From Solea solea (Eukaryota; Chordata; Actinopteri; Pleuronectiformes; Soleidae), in the NCBI RefSeq assembly GCF_958295425.1, contig NC_081136.1:16814881-16878880 (forward strand): a stretch of 64,000 nt of DNA, given 5' to 3'. Within the stretch, counting starts at the first letter, position 1. Each line of letters opens with the position of its first letter. Below, piece by piece: positions 13,206-23,600 of this stretch. Below the pieces are notes generated by a model, which was not told the origin of the DNA, ran no database searches, and was given only the letters and a program-made list of their open reading frames with translations. The translations under genes and the position numbers were made by a program.

Positions 13206-14379
13206 CAGGAAGCCCTAATTTTGTACTGTAGACAGAGATGACTGTTCTACACCCACATACAGCGAATGTGTAGTGGTCCAGTCATGACATAAAACATGAC
13301 TAACTCTCACAAAGTTTGGTTTCATTTTTACATCACTTGATTTGCGATGTGATAAACTCTCTTAAAAGGTCCCATTTGAAAAAAAATGGTCAGAATTAGT
13401 CACCTTAGTAACTCCTCCACTCATCCTTCCCTTTCCAAGCAATGAACTCTTCCATAACTCACTCCATTCTTTGATTCTTCCAATCTAGTTTCTTCTTTCT
13501 ACTGTGTTGGTTTATGTAAAGGATTTAAGTGACTGGAGCTGTTCTTAATTCATAGTAAGTATAGTGAGCTTCCACTTCACAATGCCAAATGCACTTCTAC
13601 TCTGGCTGCTGAAGAGAGATGAACGTGCAAGATGGCAGCCTCCCTAAAGCAAGCATGCAAACAGTTTTTAATCAAAAGCAATTATACCTTATATATTAAA
13701 ACATTCTCAAATTCTGCCAATAAATCCTCCTAAATAGTATGCACTAGACCTTTAAGGAATTATTGTTCGAGAAACACCAAAATATGTTGCCTACCCAAGC
13801 TTTAATATTTAGTGGTTAGATTTGAGTGTGGTCTCAAGCCTTGCAAGACAGCAAAATAACCCCATTTCCCACAATCCTGAACTATTCTGTGAACAAGATG
13901 ATGTCTAACGAGGAGGAGGAGGAGGAGGATGAGTTATGGGCTAACACCACATTGCAGCAAACAAACTAATTACAACACTAAGCTAATGTTCATGTTACAA
14001 GAGCTGTTTAAGCTCCACAGTAATTCCCACAGTGCTTTTTCCCCTAACATAGTTATGAACAGCAAAAAAAAAAAAATAAAAATAAAAAGTCTGGTGTCAC
14101 AATTTTGGCTTGAATTGCTTTTTTGCTCCAACTGCCAAACTTACAAACCACAGTTCTCCTTGTGAATTCATGTCTGTGTGAGAAAAACATCTTCAAGACT
14201 ATTTATTAGTGTTTCAAGGCAAACTATGCAGAATTCACTGACTTTGCAAGAGAGAGAGGCAAAAGCATTTGTGTTGGGAAGTGACTGTCCGAGACTGTGG
14301 AGAAAATAAACACTCAGCAGCATGACTCCTCTTTTCCTATGAATAATCCATGAAAGCAAGTGGCGCAGAGATGTTCATT
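13206..14379. other. Non-coding DNA with short simple repeats
   Basis: Contains a GAG trinucleotide run at 13910-13929, an A-rich run near 14064-14088 and a small inverted repeat (AGTCATG and CATGACT) near 13280-13302. No gene was recognised. Confidence 0.5.
13910..13929 (+). repeat. (GAG)n microsatellite
   Basis: About six consecutive GAG units. Confidence 0.9.
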
Positions 14380-14760
14380 AAAAACAATTTTTACGACGCA
14401 TCATCAAGACGACAGAGAGAATACTAACGACCACATTTCCGCTTTTATTTACATTGAACCACCGCAGGGCTTCGCTTTTATTCCAGCACGGGAGAAAGTG
14501 TGGCGCAGGGAAAGGAGTAAAACTAATGAAACATTGATGGAGATAAAGGTTAACTGTTCTTCTCCGAGGGGCTTTTGATGACTAATTGATTTGGTACACA
14601 GAACAGGTTGACTCGGTGCGTGTCACTGTGAAGGAAGAAGGAAAGCACTTTTGTTGCTCGCACACGTATCTGACAGTAATTAGCAGATGAACAAACGTGC
14701 CCTTAAGGCAGATGTCACAAATGAAATGCTGCATGGCATTTTGTTCTTTAATTAACTACG
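14380..14760. other. Candidate conserved non-coding element
   Basis: Three homeodomain-type cores are visible in unique sequence: GACTAATTGATTT near 14580, CAGTAATTAGCAG near 14676 and TTTAATTAACTA near 14747. The first half has several CpG sites. The segment lies just upstream of a dense repeat cluster but contains no repeat itself. The enhancer role is a guess from composition. Confidence 0.25.
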
Positions 14761-15255
14761 CACACATTTTGTTCTTACTTTGGAACTGAAGTGATTTAGC
14801 AGCCAGTCGAGTCAAACCTGTCACTTTTTACTTTACGTTCCCAAATTAGTTTATTGGATTTGCGGGATTCAAGTTACAGCAAATTTAAAAACACGCTTTT
14901 TACAACTACACCTAATCAACTCCCCCAAACAAGACATACTCTACCAGCACTGAAGAAAAGCACTTAAGTTAAAGCAAACGGATATGCAAATGTAGGCAAG
15001 ATGAGCAATATAAGACAAAGAAACATACATCATACACATTAGGGCTGTCACAGTTAGTGCTGTCAATTTGAGGTATTTTCATTTCAATTCATTATTACAT
15101 TATTGTGGCAGATCAAAAGATTGATATACAACAAAAAAAGTGGCTTTATAAAGTAATGTATTGTTTTAACAAACTTGAACAGATGCAGCCATTTACATTC
15201 CATGTGTGCTTTTGTCAAACTCCAAATAATTAGAAAATACAAATAAAATAAACAA

Positions 15256-15613
15256 GTCCTCCAACTGAAACGTAACTATGGGTCGTTTTTTCCAACCCCT
15301 GAATAAGACCTAAAGGTATGTTTTTACTACACTGGTGCAGTATTTTTCAACTCGAATACGCACAGGTGTTACTGAGGTTAGGGTTAGGGCAAAAAGACAG
15401 GGTTAGGCAGTAAAAATTTAAAATAATATTAAAAAGGTGGTATAGTTAGTGAGTCGAACCCTTGTCGACCACACTCGGACGCCACTGAGCGGACTGCCAG
15501 TGACGATCTCAGCGGAGCTACTAGATACCACTTCCAAGGTACAAGGTTTAGCTGGTTTTAGACATAGGTCGTAATTCCTGCATACAACCTATATGTACGT
15601 TTCATTGGAGGAC
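15256..15613. mobile_element. 358-bp MITE with terminal inverted repeats
   Basis: The left end GTCCTCCAACTGAAACGTAA and the inverted right end GTCCTCCAATGAAACGTACA agree over roughly 28 bp with one gap. A second copy starts at 63671 with the same left end and the same interior, including GGTTAGGG, GCAAAAA.A and CTACTAGATA.CACTTCCAAGGTAC. The element encodes no protein. Its interior carries tRNA-like promoter boxes on the minus strand. It lies inside the larger TIR element and is therefore younger. The superfamily is undetermined because no clear target duplication is seen. Confidence 0.75.
15451..15500 (-). other. tRNA-like segment inside the MITE (copy 1)
   Basis: On the minus strand this reads GCTCAGTGGCGTCC, then GGTTCGACTCA, close to Pol III A-box (TGGCTCAGTGG) and B-box (GGTTCGANTCC) sequences. 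The spacing is shorter than in copy 2 at 63855-63917 because about a dozen bases after the A box are missing. It does not fold as a complete tRNA and is not a functional tRNA gene. Confidence 0.5.
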
Positions 15614-16121
15614 AGTCTGAAAATAAAACATCAAGTCCATATAAAGCAGCCTGTCGGTCACAGACTTGCTCATATGCAGGGTGTATATGACCAAGCAAAC
15701 TCCTTCTTACACAGAAGGCTTATCAGCTTACTTGTGTTATTGGTGCCGTCGGGGCGTTTTTGAAATGTGAATGCCCCGTTCATTGGGCCGAGAACTCTCA
15801 CATAGTCCTCCGTTTTCAATCCTTCTCTCTGTAATCACCGCTCCTCACCCTGCCCTCCAAACACAATGACAGCCCATGTCCACTTCATGGTGCGACTGAC
15901 CATTTTCCACCCCGAACAACTCAAGGACAAAAAGCCCAACACATAAAAACAGATTTTATAAAAAAGCAACTTGTATACAGAAACAGTAAAGTTAGAGATT
16001 AAAAAATAGATTAACGTGATTAAAAAAACATAACACGCTAAATATGACTGTAATGAATTAGTTGCAATCAACGCTATAATTTGACACCCCTAGTCACAAT
16101 GTCAAATGATTTTTTTTTTTC

Positions 16122-16167
16122 TTAATTGTGATTAATCACATAAGGTTCAATAGTTAATCACAATTAA
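16122..16167. repeat. Perfect 14-bp inverted repeat
   Basis: Arms 16122-16135 (TTAATTGTGATTAA) and 16154-16167 (TTAATCACAATTAA) are exact reverse complements around an 18-bp loop. It follows directly after the right edge of the long TIR element and may be a piece of a related element whose arms contain the same GATTAATC motif. Confidence 0.75.
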
Positions 16168-16399
16168 TGGCATTTTATCTCAGGAACTAATTTGCAATTC
16201 ACAACAGTTTTAATGTAAATGGTGAGCGACTCTTGGCAGTGTATCTGGATGCTAAATGCAAAGAAAGCTCGTTTATGAACTTCGCTTTTGATTAATTTGA
16301 TTATTTTATAACAAATCTGCCTAACACAAGGTAACATAAAGCTTTAGAAATTGAATAATTAGAGTAAAATAAAGTGAGATTAAAGTGAACAGAAATTTT

Positions 16400-16673
16400 A
16401 TGTGGGAAATTGTTGGACGCACACTTGCCTCTGCAGCAAGAAGACACAGGTTGGCAACCCGGTTGGAACAAGGGCCTTTCTGTGGGGAGTTTCCATGTCC
16501 TCCCTGTGTGTGTGGGTTTTCTCCGGGTTCTCTGGTTTACTCCCACATTCCAAACATATTGCAAATTTGAGCATTAGGCAAATTGAACACTCTAAATTGA
16601 TCACTGACTATGTGGCCCTGTGACGGACTCGCGACTTGTCCAGGGTGTACCCTGCCTTTAGCCCTAAGTCAGC
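16400..16673 (+). mobile_element. tRNA-derived SINE, 5' part, split by a hAT insertion
   Basis: The head shows CACTTGCCTCTGCAGCAAG and a degraded B box (GGTTGGCAACCC), followed by the body of a very common teleost SINE: GGGCCTTTCTGTGGGGAGTT, GTGTGGGTTTTCTCCGGGTT, CTCCCACATTCCAAA, GAACACTCTAAATTG and CGACTTGTCCAGGGTGTACC. The body breaks off after AAGTCAGC and resumes at 17287 with ACGTCAGCTGGGATTGG, on the far side of a 613-bp hAT element. Other copies are at 57066-57332 and 57541-57785 (minus strand). Confidence 0.85.
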
Positions 16674-17286
16674 TAGGGCAGTCACTTTTCCTCTATAATC
16701 CCATTCGAATTTCATATTATTTTTAATATTCGAATTATAATCACATTTTTAATACATTTTTACTTAATACCATGTTGTTGTATGTTCTGTCCACTGGGCC
16801 ATGCATGGGACACTGGCAGCCTGCAGGTGCCTCTTAATGGCGTATTATAATAGCACACATTTGTCACCGATGCATCTGGCAACACAACGTTTTCAGCAGT
16901 GTGGCTCGTTTGAGCTTCGGTCGTATTGAGAATCTTTCAGCTCCCATTCCTCGTCGATGAAATGTGCGGTGACTGTCACATTATGCTACCGTGGCAACTC
17001 CGTTGGTGATGGTTGTGCGGCTAGGAACCGTGTACCTTGCCTCAAGCTCTTGGATGAAGTCTTTGGAACCGGACCCCTGCGAGATTTTCATCGGCCTCAT
17101 GTCTTTACAAAGGAAACGTACCAGTTTTTCACACGTGGATAGGCAGAGGAAAGAGTGATTCGCCACGTTATAACAAATGTGTTTGAAAAATACACATTTG
17201 AATAGTAATTACAGCATTCGATTATTATCGATTTTTTTTAATATTACAATTATATTCGACTGCCGAAATTCGTTCCCACAGCCCTA
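16674..17286 (-). mobile_element. Degenerate hAT transposon, 613 bp, with 8-bp target duplication
   Basis: The element is flanked by AAGTCAGC (16666-16673) and ACGTCAGC (17287-17294), an 8-bp duplication with one mismatch, the hallmark length for hAT elements. The ends TAGGGCAGT and, inverted, TAGGGCTGT form a short terminal inverted repeat, and both subterminal regions carry ATTCGAA/TTCGAAT-type motifs. The interior encodes pieces of a hAT transposase on the minus strand. It interrupts a SINE, so the SINE was there first. Confidence 0.85.
16893..17121 (-). pseudogene. hAT (Ac/ZBED-like) transposase fragment
   Basis: On the minus strand the frame from about 17121 reads FLCKDMRPMKISQGSGSKDF, then LEARYTVPSRTTITN. 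This matches the well-known 'KDM.P...VE..GF...L..LEPRY..PSR' segment of hAT transposases. After TITNGVATVA a stop and frameshift follow, and the next frame gives VTAHFIDEEWELKDS, the strand after the first catalytic aspartate of the RNase H-like fold. The stretch that should hold that aspartate ('TTD.W') is deleted between TITN and GVATVA. The BED zinc finger and the C-terminal dimerisation domain are also absent, so it cannot be active. Confidence 0.8.
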
Positions 17287-17312
17287 ACGTCAGCTGGGAT
17301 TGGAGAGGGCAA
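17287..17312 (+). mobile_element. SINE, 3' remainder after the hAT insertion
   Basis: ACGTCAGCTGGGATTGGAGA continues the SINE body interrupted at 16673; the first eight bases are the duplicated target. Similarity fades after about 17312. Confidence 0.75.
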
Positions 17313-19582
17313 TAAGGGGATGCAAATGCTGTCCTGATTACCTCAGTCAATATTGATAACCATCACAACAAAACGTCACAAAGTCAACAACTCACTCTGG
17401 TGGTCTCAAACTTCTTAATAATCAGAAAACTGCAAACCTCCAAAGTCTCTATGTGCTACTCTACGTCTTAAAGTGCATCCACAAAACAAACACCAAAAAA
17501 ATATAATAATGACAAAATGTCACGTTTACAAACCTGCTCGTGAGGTGAAGCTATCAGGGTGTCTAGGTTATCTGACTGTAATACCAGCTCAAATCAACAT
17601 TCATGCCCTTTGCTGTAACTGTTAATTTGCTAAGTGTACATCAAAGGCAGCATGCGATTGTCAGATACACTCATAAATCCATCCTTCATCATCTTAAAAA
17701 TAAACCTCTCCTTGGAAGACACCTGACACGACAACTGTGTCTGATGGCAGGCGATGGCAGGCAATGGCATGCTGAAAGCTGCTCTCGCATGACGGCAGCC
17801 AGCGCCGCCTCCCATTTCAAAGCCTGTGGAGCCGATGGCCGGTTGTACTCACCGAGGCTATTTGAGAGAGTTGACCGCTGACCCCATCACACACACCCCG
17901 ATCACGTCCCACTGTGCGTGCTTTCAAGTGTTCGACCCTCTGACCCCCGCCCCATTCCCTTGGCTTGAAAGTGTGAAACATGTATCGATTACCCAATTCC
18001 TCGGCTGAGCATCGGTGCTGCTTCAAGTAGCAATATAGGGTAGCAGCTTTATCATGCTTACATGCTGTACATATTTGCATTTTTAAAAACACTGAGATCA
18101 TGTTGGTTGTGGTGGCAGCAAAAAATGCACTGGGAGTATCAATCATTTTTTCATCTCATCTCATCTTTAAATCCTCTATCTGCAGAGAATAATAAACTCC
18201 TTTAACCTTGGTCTGACTGCTTCATACAGTATATTCTCCCTCTGGTCTCACTGGTGAATGCATTAGTCAGTGAGTGCCGGGCATAGCTTTCTGTGCTAGT
18301 GCTATGACCTGCTTCGCCTTGATAGAGCACCCCTCACGGAGTTACATGAGTGCAATGAGGGCCCCAGCCCAACAGGTGGCATTATTTATAGAGACGAGGA
18401 AGTTGGTCAGGAATGAATGAAGCGAGGCGAGGGTCAAGATAGAAGCTGGGGGGAGATAGGATGGACAAGGGAGTGCAGAGAATGGGACGTGAAAGTCAGA
18501 CAGGGGGAAAACAGATAGAGACACTGGAGAGAGGTTGCTAGATGAGGAGGGTGGTGACGTGAAGTGAGGGAGATTTTGAGGCATACATAGCATGAGGTAA
18601 AGAGAGAGATTAAATCAGGGAAGAGACATGATGATGATGGTGAGAGAGGGATGGAGAGGAATGTCGGCGAGGAGGCTGAGATTTAGCAACAACCAGTCTT
18701 TAACTGCTCCAAGCTGCTTAGTCCCCTGCCCCGTAGCTCCCTCTGCTAATTACTCTGACCAAACACAAATTAGTCACTGCGTTGACATGTGCTGCACACA
18801 AACTCAGGCTTCTATACTGTGTATTTTGTAACTTTAGAAGGACTGCATGAAATTCATAAATGATTGTGACGGCCTTTTTCTCAGCAGCTATTCACTGCAA
18901 CACTGTGGAGCTAAATGAGGGTGCATTACACTAAAAGCAAGAATACATTTAAAAAAAGCTATGGAGGGGATCATATGCATCGCTCTAATCCACACAATAA
19001 TGACCTTATCAAGCAGATTGATGAAAGTTTAGAGGCTGATTGCAGTTGGTGCCGTTTGCTCATTCAGATGCCTGCCAGAATGCAGCAATTAAGTCCAAGG
19101 ATTAGAAGACGTCTGAATTGATCCCTTAGTCTTTCCCTCTCATCTGCAATAGAAGTAAAACCTCCCAAATATCGTCATTACCCTTTTCACTGTTTCTCAA
19201 CTCGACTTTGCAGCCAACATTCTTCTTTTTTCCTGCCTCTGCTAAATTAGAAATACAGGTCCTTATTACACTGCAAAGTGAAACACTGCAAGAAATATGT
19301 GCCCTAATGTTGTAGGAAATCCAATCTAACCCAGAATCTTTCAGCTTGCTTATTGCATAAATCAGGTCTTTTTGTTTAACAAAACGAGCCAGTACCGCAG
19401 TGGGTGCAAAATGAGAGTTTGGTTGCACACTACAGTGCTGTTTTTTTTTTCTCCTCTAATGCAATAAAAAGATGCAGAACACAAGAGTGTAACCAAACCA
19501 GGGGCATAGACACTTCATCTGGACTGAGGGATTATGGTAGAGAGATTCGGTATTTAACACTCACTGAAGAAAATCCTGACTA
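17313..19582. other. Non-coding DNA, nothing recognised
   Basis: Holds a short ATGGCAGGC-type duplication near 17743-17768 and a CATCTCATCTCATCT run near 18151-18166. The 18370-18660 stretch is purine-rich. No gene or repeat family was identified. Confidence 0.5.
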
Positions 19583-20075
19583 AGGCCTAGTCCATACGCA
19601 TACGTATATGGTATTTTTTAAAGGTAGGTAATGTTGAAAATGGAGGCTTTTCTGTCCACACAAAAATAATAATAAAAAACAACAACAGAGAACAGACAGA
19701 CAATATGTCAGTGCTTGTTCTGGCAGGCAAACAAAAACGGTGCACCATTGGAAAGGAGAATCTTTAGGACTGATGACAAAGTTGGGCTCAAACTGTATTC
19801 ACACTGGAATATAAAATTATATAAATATTGTATAAATAAATACAAAACACATTCTAATGTAGAGTCCTTCAAGTGCATCTGCGTACACCAATATCGGCGA
19901 ACTTATCATTCTACACTGGCAATTGGGGCTGTTCTTTTTCTTCCTGGAAGGAGGTCATGTGGCACAACTGCGACAGGAAGTGAATGCAGGTAACGCCATC
20001 AGTTTCAAAAGGTCTCCATTTTTGCCCATCTATACATAGCCGCAGAGTTTTCAAACAAAAAAGTAGTGTGGAAGT
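19583..20075. mobile_element. Possible relic of a non-autonomous DNA element
   Basis: The left part (GGCCTAGTCCATACGCATAC, then TTTCTGTCCACAC) and the right part (AACGCCATCAGTTTCAAAAG, then CTCCATTTTTGCCCATC and GTAGTGTGGAAGTAGAC) resemble the two halves of a teleost family whose ends mirror each other around 'GTCCACAC' and 'GTGTGGA'. Identity is weak and the edges are uncertain. Confidence 0.35.
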
Positions 20076-20388
20076 AGACTTAATGTGTATATTTGCATGT
20101 AATATTAATTATAGTACTGTATACTGTATATCATAATATGCTATTCTGCTCAGATAGTTTCACTAAGAGTAGTATTTGTGTCAATCATGAAATGTATATT
20201 CTTTACACAGATATTATTGTGCATAAATATAGTGAGCTGAATTTGTTAAAGTGTGCACAATGAGTCAAGGATGTGATCCCATTAGTGAGTGTAGGTGTGG
20301 TGTGAAGTAATCGGACATACCTGAAGTCAAACAAGTCCATCCAAGACAAGCAGTGGGGGTTCCAGCCAAAAGAGATGGGGAGAGGGGG

Positions 20389-20406
20389 AGAGAGAGAGAG
20401 AGAGAG
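20389..20406 (+). repeat. (GA)n microsatellite
   Basis: Nine GA/AG units following a GAGAGGGGGAG run. Confidence 0.9.
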
Positions 20407-21394
20407 GTTAGCATGATCTGATTTCATCAACTTTTAATTCATAGTAAGGCATCAGTAAAACAACAATTCTTTCAGCTGCAAATGCATGAAGGAATACAGC
20501 GTCTTCTCGGATCTATTTCGCGACTCAACAAAGCTTCATGGAAGAAAAACTTCACATCTGACCATTGCAACCAACTTTTTTCTCAAAATGTTCCTCAAAT
20601 TCCTTACATTTTTTCAATGACATATTTTTTATTGATTTGTAACAATCATTTTTAAATACCCATTCACAAAAGGTATAAATATGTGCAGAGTGTATACATG
20701 ACGGAAATCAAATCCTGAAAAACCCCATCATCTCCAATCCAAACAACCACAAACAACAAGCAGAATATCATCAATAGGATGGCGGAGCATGAAGCATGAC
20801 AAAAAAACAAAAAGAAAAACTAACTGGCCAACATTAAAAAACGAAAGGGAGAAAGGTTAAGATAAAAGGCAGGAATTGATTAATGACAAAGAATTTATAA
20901 ACCAAGCGCAAGTGAGCCATGGTCTTCCAAGTTAAATATCTGATTCGCTCGTTGCTGCAGTACATGCATCTGCTGGGGTTGGGGACTGAGAAGGGGTGTC
21001 AACTTCGGGATATATTACCCGACAGAGAAAACTATCCAGATGGATATGTTGACAACTTTTTTAAACTTAGTGCAAAGGCCTTGTAGCCATGCTGTTGACA
21101 GCGTGCATAAATACATTGACTAAACAAAAACAATCGCACCATCCAGTCTGACGAGTGCCAAACATAAGGTACATGTTGTACATCATGGAGTTGTTTTTAT
21201 AAAGATATATTGTGATTTAATTTGATGAGACACAACAGAGCATTACCATAGGATATACCATCAAAATATGAAATACTATGCTACTGTACAAGATACAATT
21301 TAATTTAAGGATGAGAACTAAAAGATATAAGCTTCTCCAATTTTCTAAACTGGCATAGAACATAAAATAATCAATAATAGAATGATTAAAAAGT
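20407..21394. other. Non-coding DNA, nothing recognised
   Basis: AT-rich sequence without a recognisable gene, repeat or RNA. Confidence 0.5.
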
Positions 21395-21640
21395 CATATT
21401 TCAACTGGAAAGTTGTGGGTTCAATTCCCAGTTACACTTGGGCAAGACACTTAATCCCGCATTGCTCCCGAGTGGGAAAGGGTATGAAAGACGTGTGATA
21501 GAAAATGCACTGCACATAGATGCACTGCATGAATGTGTGAGTGAATGAGCGTAAATGGGTGAGTGGCAAAACTGTAGTGTAGGGCAACTTTAAATGGTGG
21601 ACTGCAAAAGTGCTATATAAATACAATTGCAATTTGCTAA
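21395..21640 (+). mobile_element. tRNA-derived SINE-like repeat
   Basis: CAACTGGAAAGTTGTGGGTT is followed by a good Pol III B box, GGTTCAATTCC, then CTTGGGCAAGACACTTAATC, TGCTCCCGAGTGGGAAAGGG and the tail CTATATAAATACAATTGC. This order (tRNA-like head, 'GGGCAAGACACTTAA', 'GCTATATAAATACAATT') is characteristic of an abundant teleost repeat. A more diverged copy is at 11880-12050 and a tail-type fragment in the opposite orientation is near 47264-47345. No protein is encoded. Confidence 0.7.
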
Positions 21641-22844
21641 CTGCATCCTCATCTTCTTACAACTCCATGAACATGCATTTATTCTGTGCATGTACCTAAC
21701 ACCTCATTTACTACTTATTCTGCTCTATTTAGTCTTTGTACATTTGCTCTTACAAAGCAAAGCATGTTTGCGATAAATGATTAGCTGCAGTATTTTCTTC
21801 AGATCCCTGCACTTTTCCACGGGACTGAGCAAGCCGATCGATCCTTGCAATGCCATGAATCTCTGGCTGTCTGCAGAAGCCTGCCGTCTACACATTGATC
21901 GATACCTTATTCATCCTACGCTGCTAATTCTATTCCATGCATGAGTGAGGGGCAGGATTGTGTCCGTCAGTGGGTTGTTACAGATCTGTGGTGTTACACA
22001 GTTGGTAGTGAAGTGACGGTTAATGAATCAGAGGCTGTTTTGAGCAAATCTTGACATGATTCATTGACATCCAAATAGTCCTTTATGTGTTAGAAACTCG
22101 TATAAAAGTGTGCAGCAGCTGGTGTTATGTGGTTTGCACAATGATCAGTATCACTCATTCAGGGCAGTTTTACAAGTCAAGAAACGGTTTTAATCAAATG
22201 TTTATTTTATTATTCTTATTTCTAAGACTGTTTGGGTAGTTACAATATTAAAAAGTCTAAGACAGACAAAATAGTTGCTGAGGCCCTTGTGCTTTGCCAT
22301 ACAGGATCAAATATGTTACATGAAGATCAGATGCCTTTAGTGTGGAGTGAGTTTATGGTGAGCTGTCAGGTCAGAGACTGAGTTTGACTTGATGTTTGCT
22401 GTTTATTCATTTAAAGCACAGGATCTAAAAATACAAGAAAAGCAAAAAAGCAGATTAGATGCAAAAAAGTTCTATTTTAATGTGTAAGCTTGTTTGTGCT
22501 TGCAAAAAAGTCACATTTCATAAGATCTTCTATTGAAATCCACCATGTACAAGGAATTTTGAAATAAATAATAAAAAACCTCCATGCAAGTCAGTGGTTG
22601 TTGCTGGTCTTTGAAATAGTGGAAGCTAATTTCAGGCCCAGTTATTTATACATACATCCTTACATAAATCCAAGGAAACATGATGTAAAATTGAAATGCT
22701 ATAATCGTATTTTTAGGGCATATATACAAATGAAAATGGGCTATATCACCGAGCAAATAACACACAATGACCAGCTATTTGTCTACAGACTTCCCTCCCT
22801 TCCTTGACACAGGACTGAGGCAGAAAAGGCTCCAAAACTGGTTC
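21641..22844. other. Non-coding DNA, nothing recognised
   Basis: No coding motif or repeat family was seen. Several GCAAAAAAG units recur at 22440-22510. Confidence 0.5.
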
Positions 22845-23600
22845 TGCCTTTCAGACAGCTCTTACGATCATCGAAGTAAGCTCACCTCCAGCTCTCCCAC
22901 CACAGACCTGACTATCACCCTCGACAACACAGTGGTAGCTCCCTGTCATACTGCAAGGAACCTGGGCATGAAACTGGGCGACCATCTCTCCCTCACCACC
23001 AACATTGCTGCAACAGCACGATCTTGCAGATACATGTTGCACAACATCTGGAGGATACGGCCTCTTCTAACCTAGAAGGCGGCACAGGTTCTGGTCCAGG
23101 CTCTTGTCATCTCACGCTTAGACTACTGCAACTCCCTCCTGGCTAGTCTCCCTGCGTGTGCCATTTGACCTCTGCAGCTCATCCAGAATGCAGCAGCTTG
23201 ACTGGTCTTCAGCAAAGTTCTCTCACACCACTCCTCCACTGCCTTCACTGGCCCAGCCTACATCGAGGACATGATCAAACCCTACACGTCAGCCCGCCCA
23301 CTCCGCTCTGCATCAGCCAACCGGCCTGCTGCCCTCTCACTGAGAGGATCACAGAGTCACTTGTCTCACGCCGTCCTGGCTCCCAAATGGTGGAACGAAC
23401 TCCCCATTGACATGCGGACAGCAGAAAGCCTCCACATCTTTCACCACCGACTAAAAACACATCTCTTTCGACTCTACCTCGACTAAGATGACGACGAAAA
23501 AAAAACAAAACAAAAAAACTTTGCACTTTCTTGCATTTAGTTCTAGCTCTTGTTTGTACCCAAATGTTGAAAAAAAAAAGTGATGTTTTTGCCACATTTG
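22845..23600 (+). pseudogene. L2-type LINE, C-terminal part of ORF2 and 3' end
   Basis: One frame reads TDLTITLDNTVVAPCHTARN, LGMKLGDHLSLTTNIAATAR, SCRYMLHNIWRIRPLLT, ALVISRLDYCNSLLASLP, MIKPYTSARPLRSA and WWNELPIDMRTAESL, ending KTHLFRLYLD at 23486. This is the segment from the end of the reverse transcriptase domain to the C-terminus of teleost L2 LINEs. The frame has three stops (23073, 23166, 23199) and lacks roughly 30 residues between the SHHSST and GPAYIEDM motifs. The catalytic YADD region and the endonuclease are absent, as in 5'-truncated copies. An A-rich stretch and a probable 3' UTR follow to about 23600. Confidence 0.9.

Larger units (their letters stand above)
15040..16092. mobile_element. 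Long TIR-type DNA element interrupted by a MITE
   Basis: The left edge TAGGGCTGTCACAG and the reverse complement of the right edge, TAGGGGTGTCAAAT, form an imperfect terminal inverted repeat. The inner right flank has ATTAACGTGATTAA and AACACGCTAAATATGACTG, motifs of a teleost element family whose arms are rich in GATTAA and GCGTTAA. Excluding the 358-bp element nested at 15256-15613, the host is about 0.7 kb. No transposase is visible, so it is non-autonomous. I could not find a convincing target duplication, and the two edges might belong to different copies. Confidence 0.45.

Noticed and set aside
15374..15412. GGTTAGGGTTAGGG, telomere-like
   Set aside because: Only two units, and they belong to the MITE interior, which is found again at 63799.
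15451..15500. Genuine tRNA gene
   Set aside because: No complete acceptor, D and anticodon stems; the spacing is too short and the segment is part of a repeated element.
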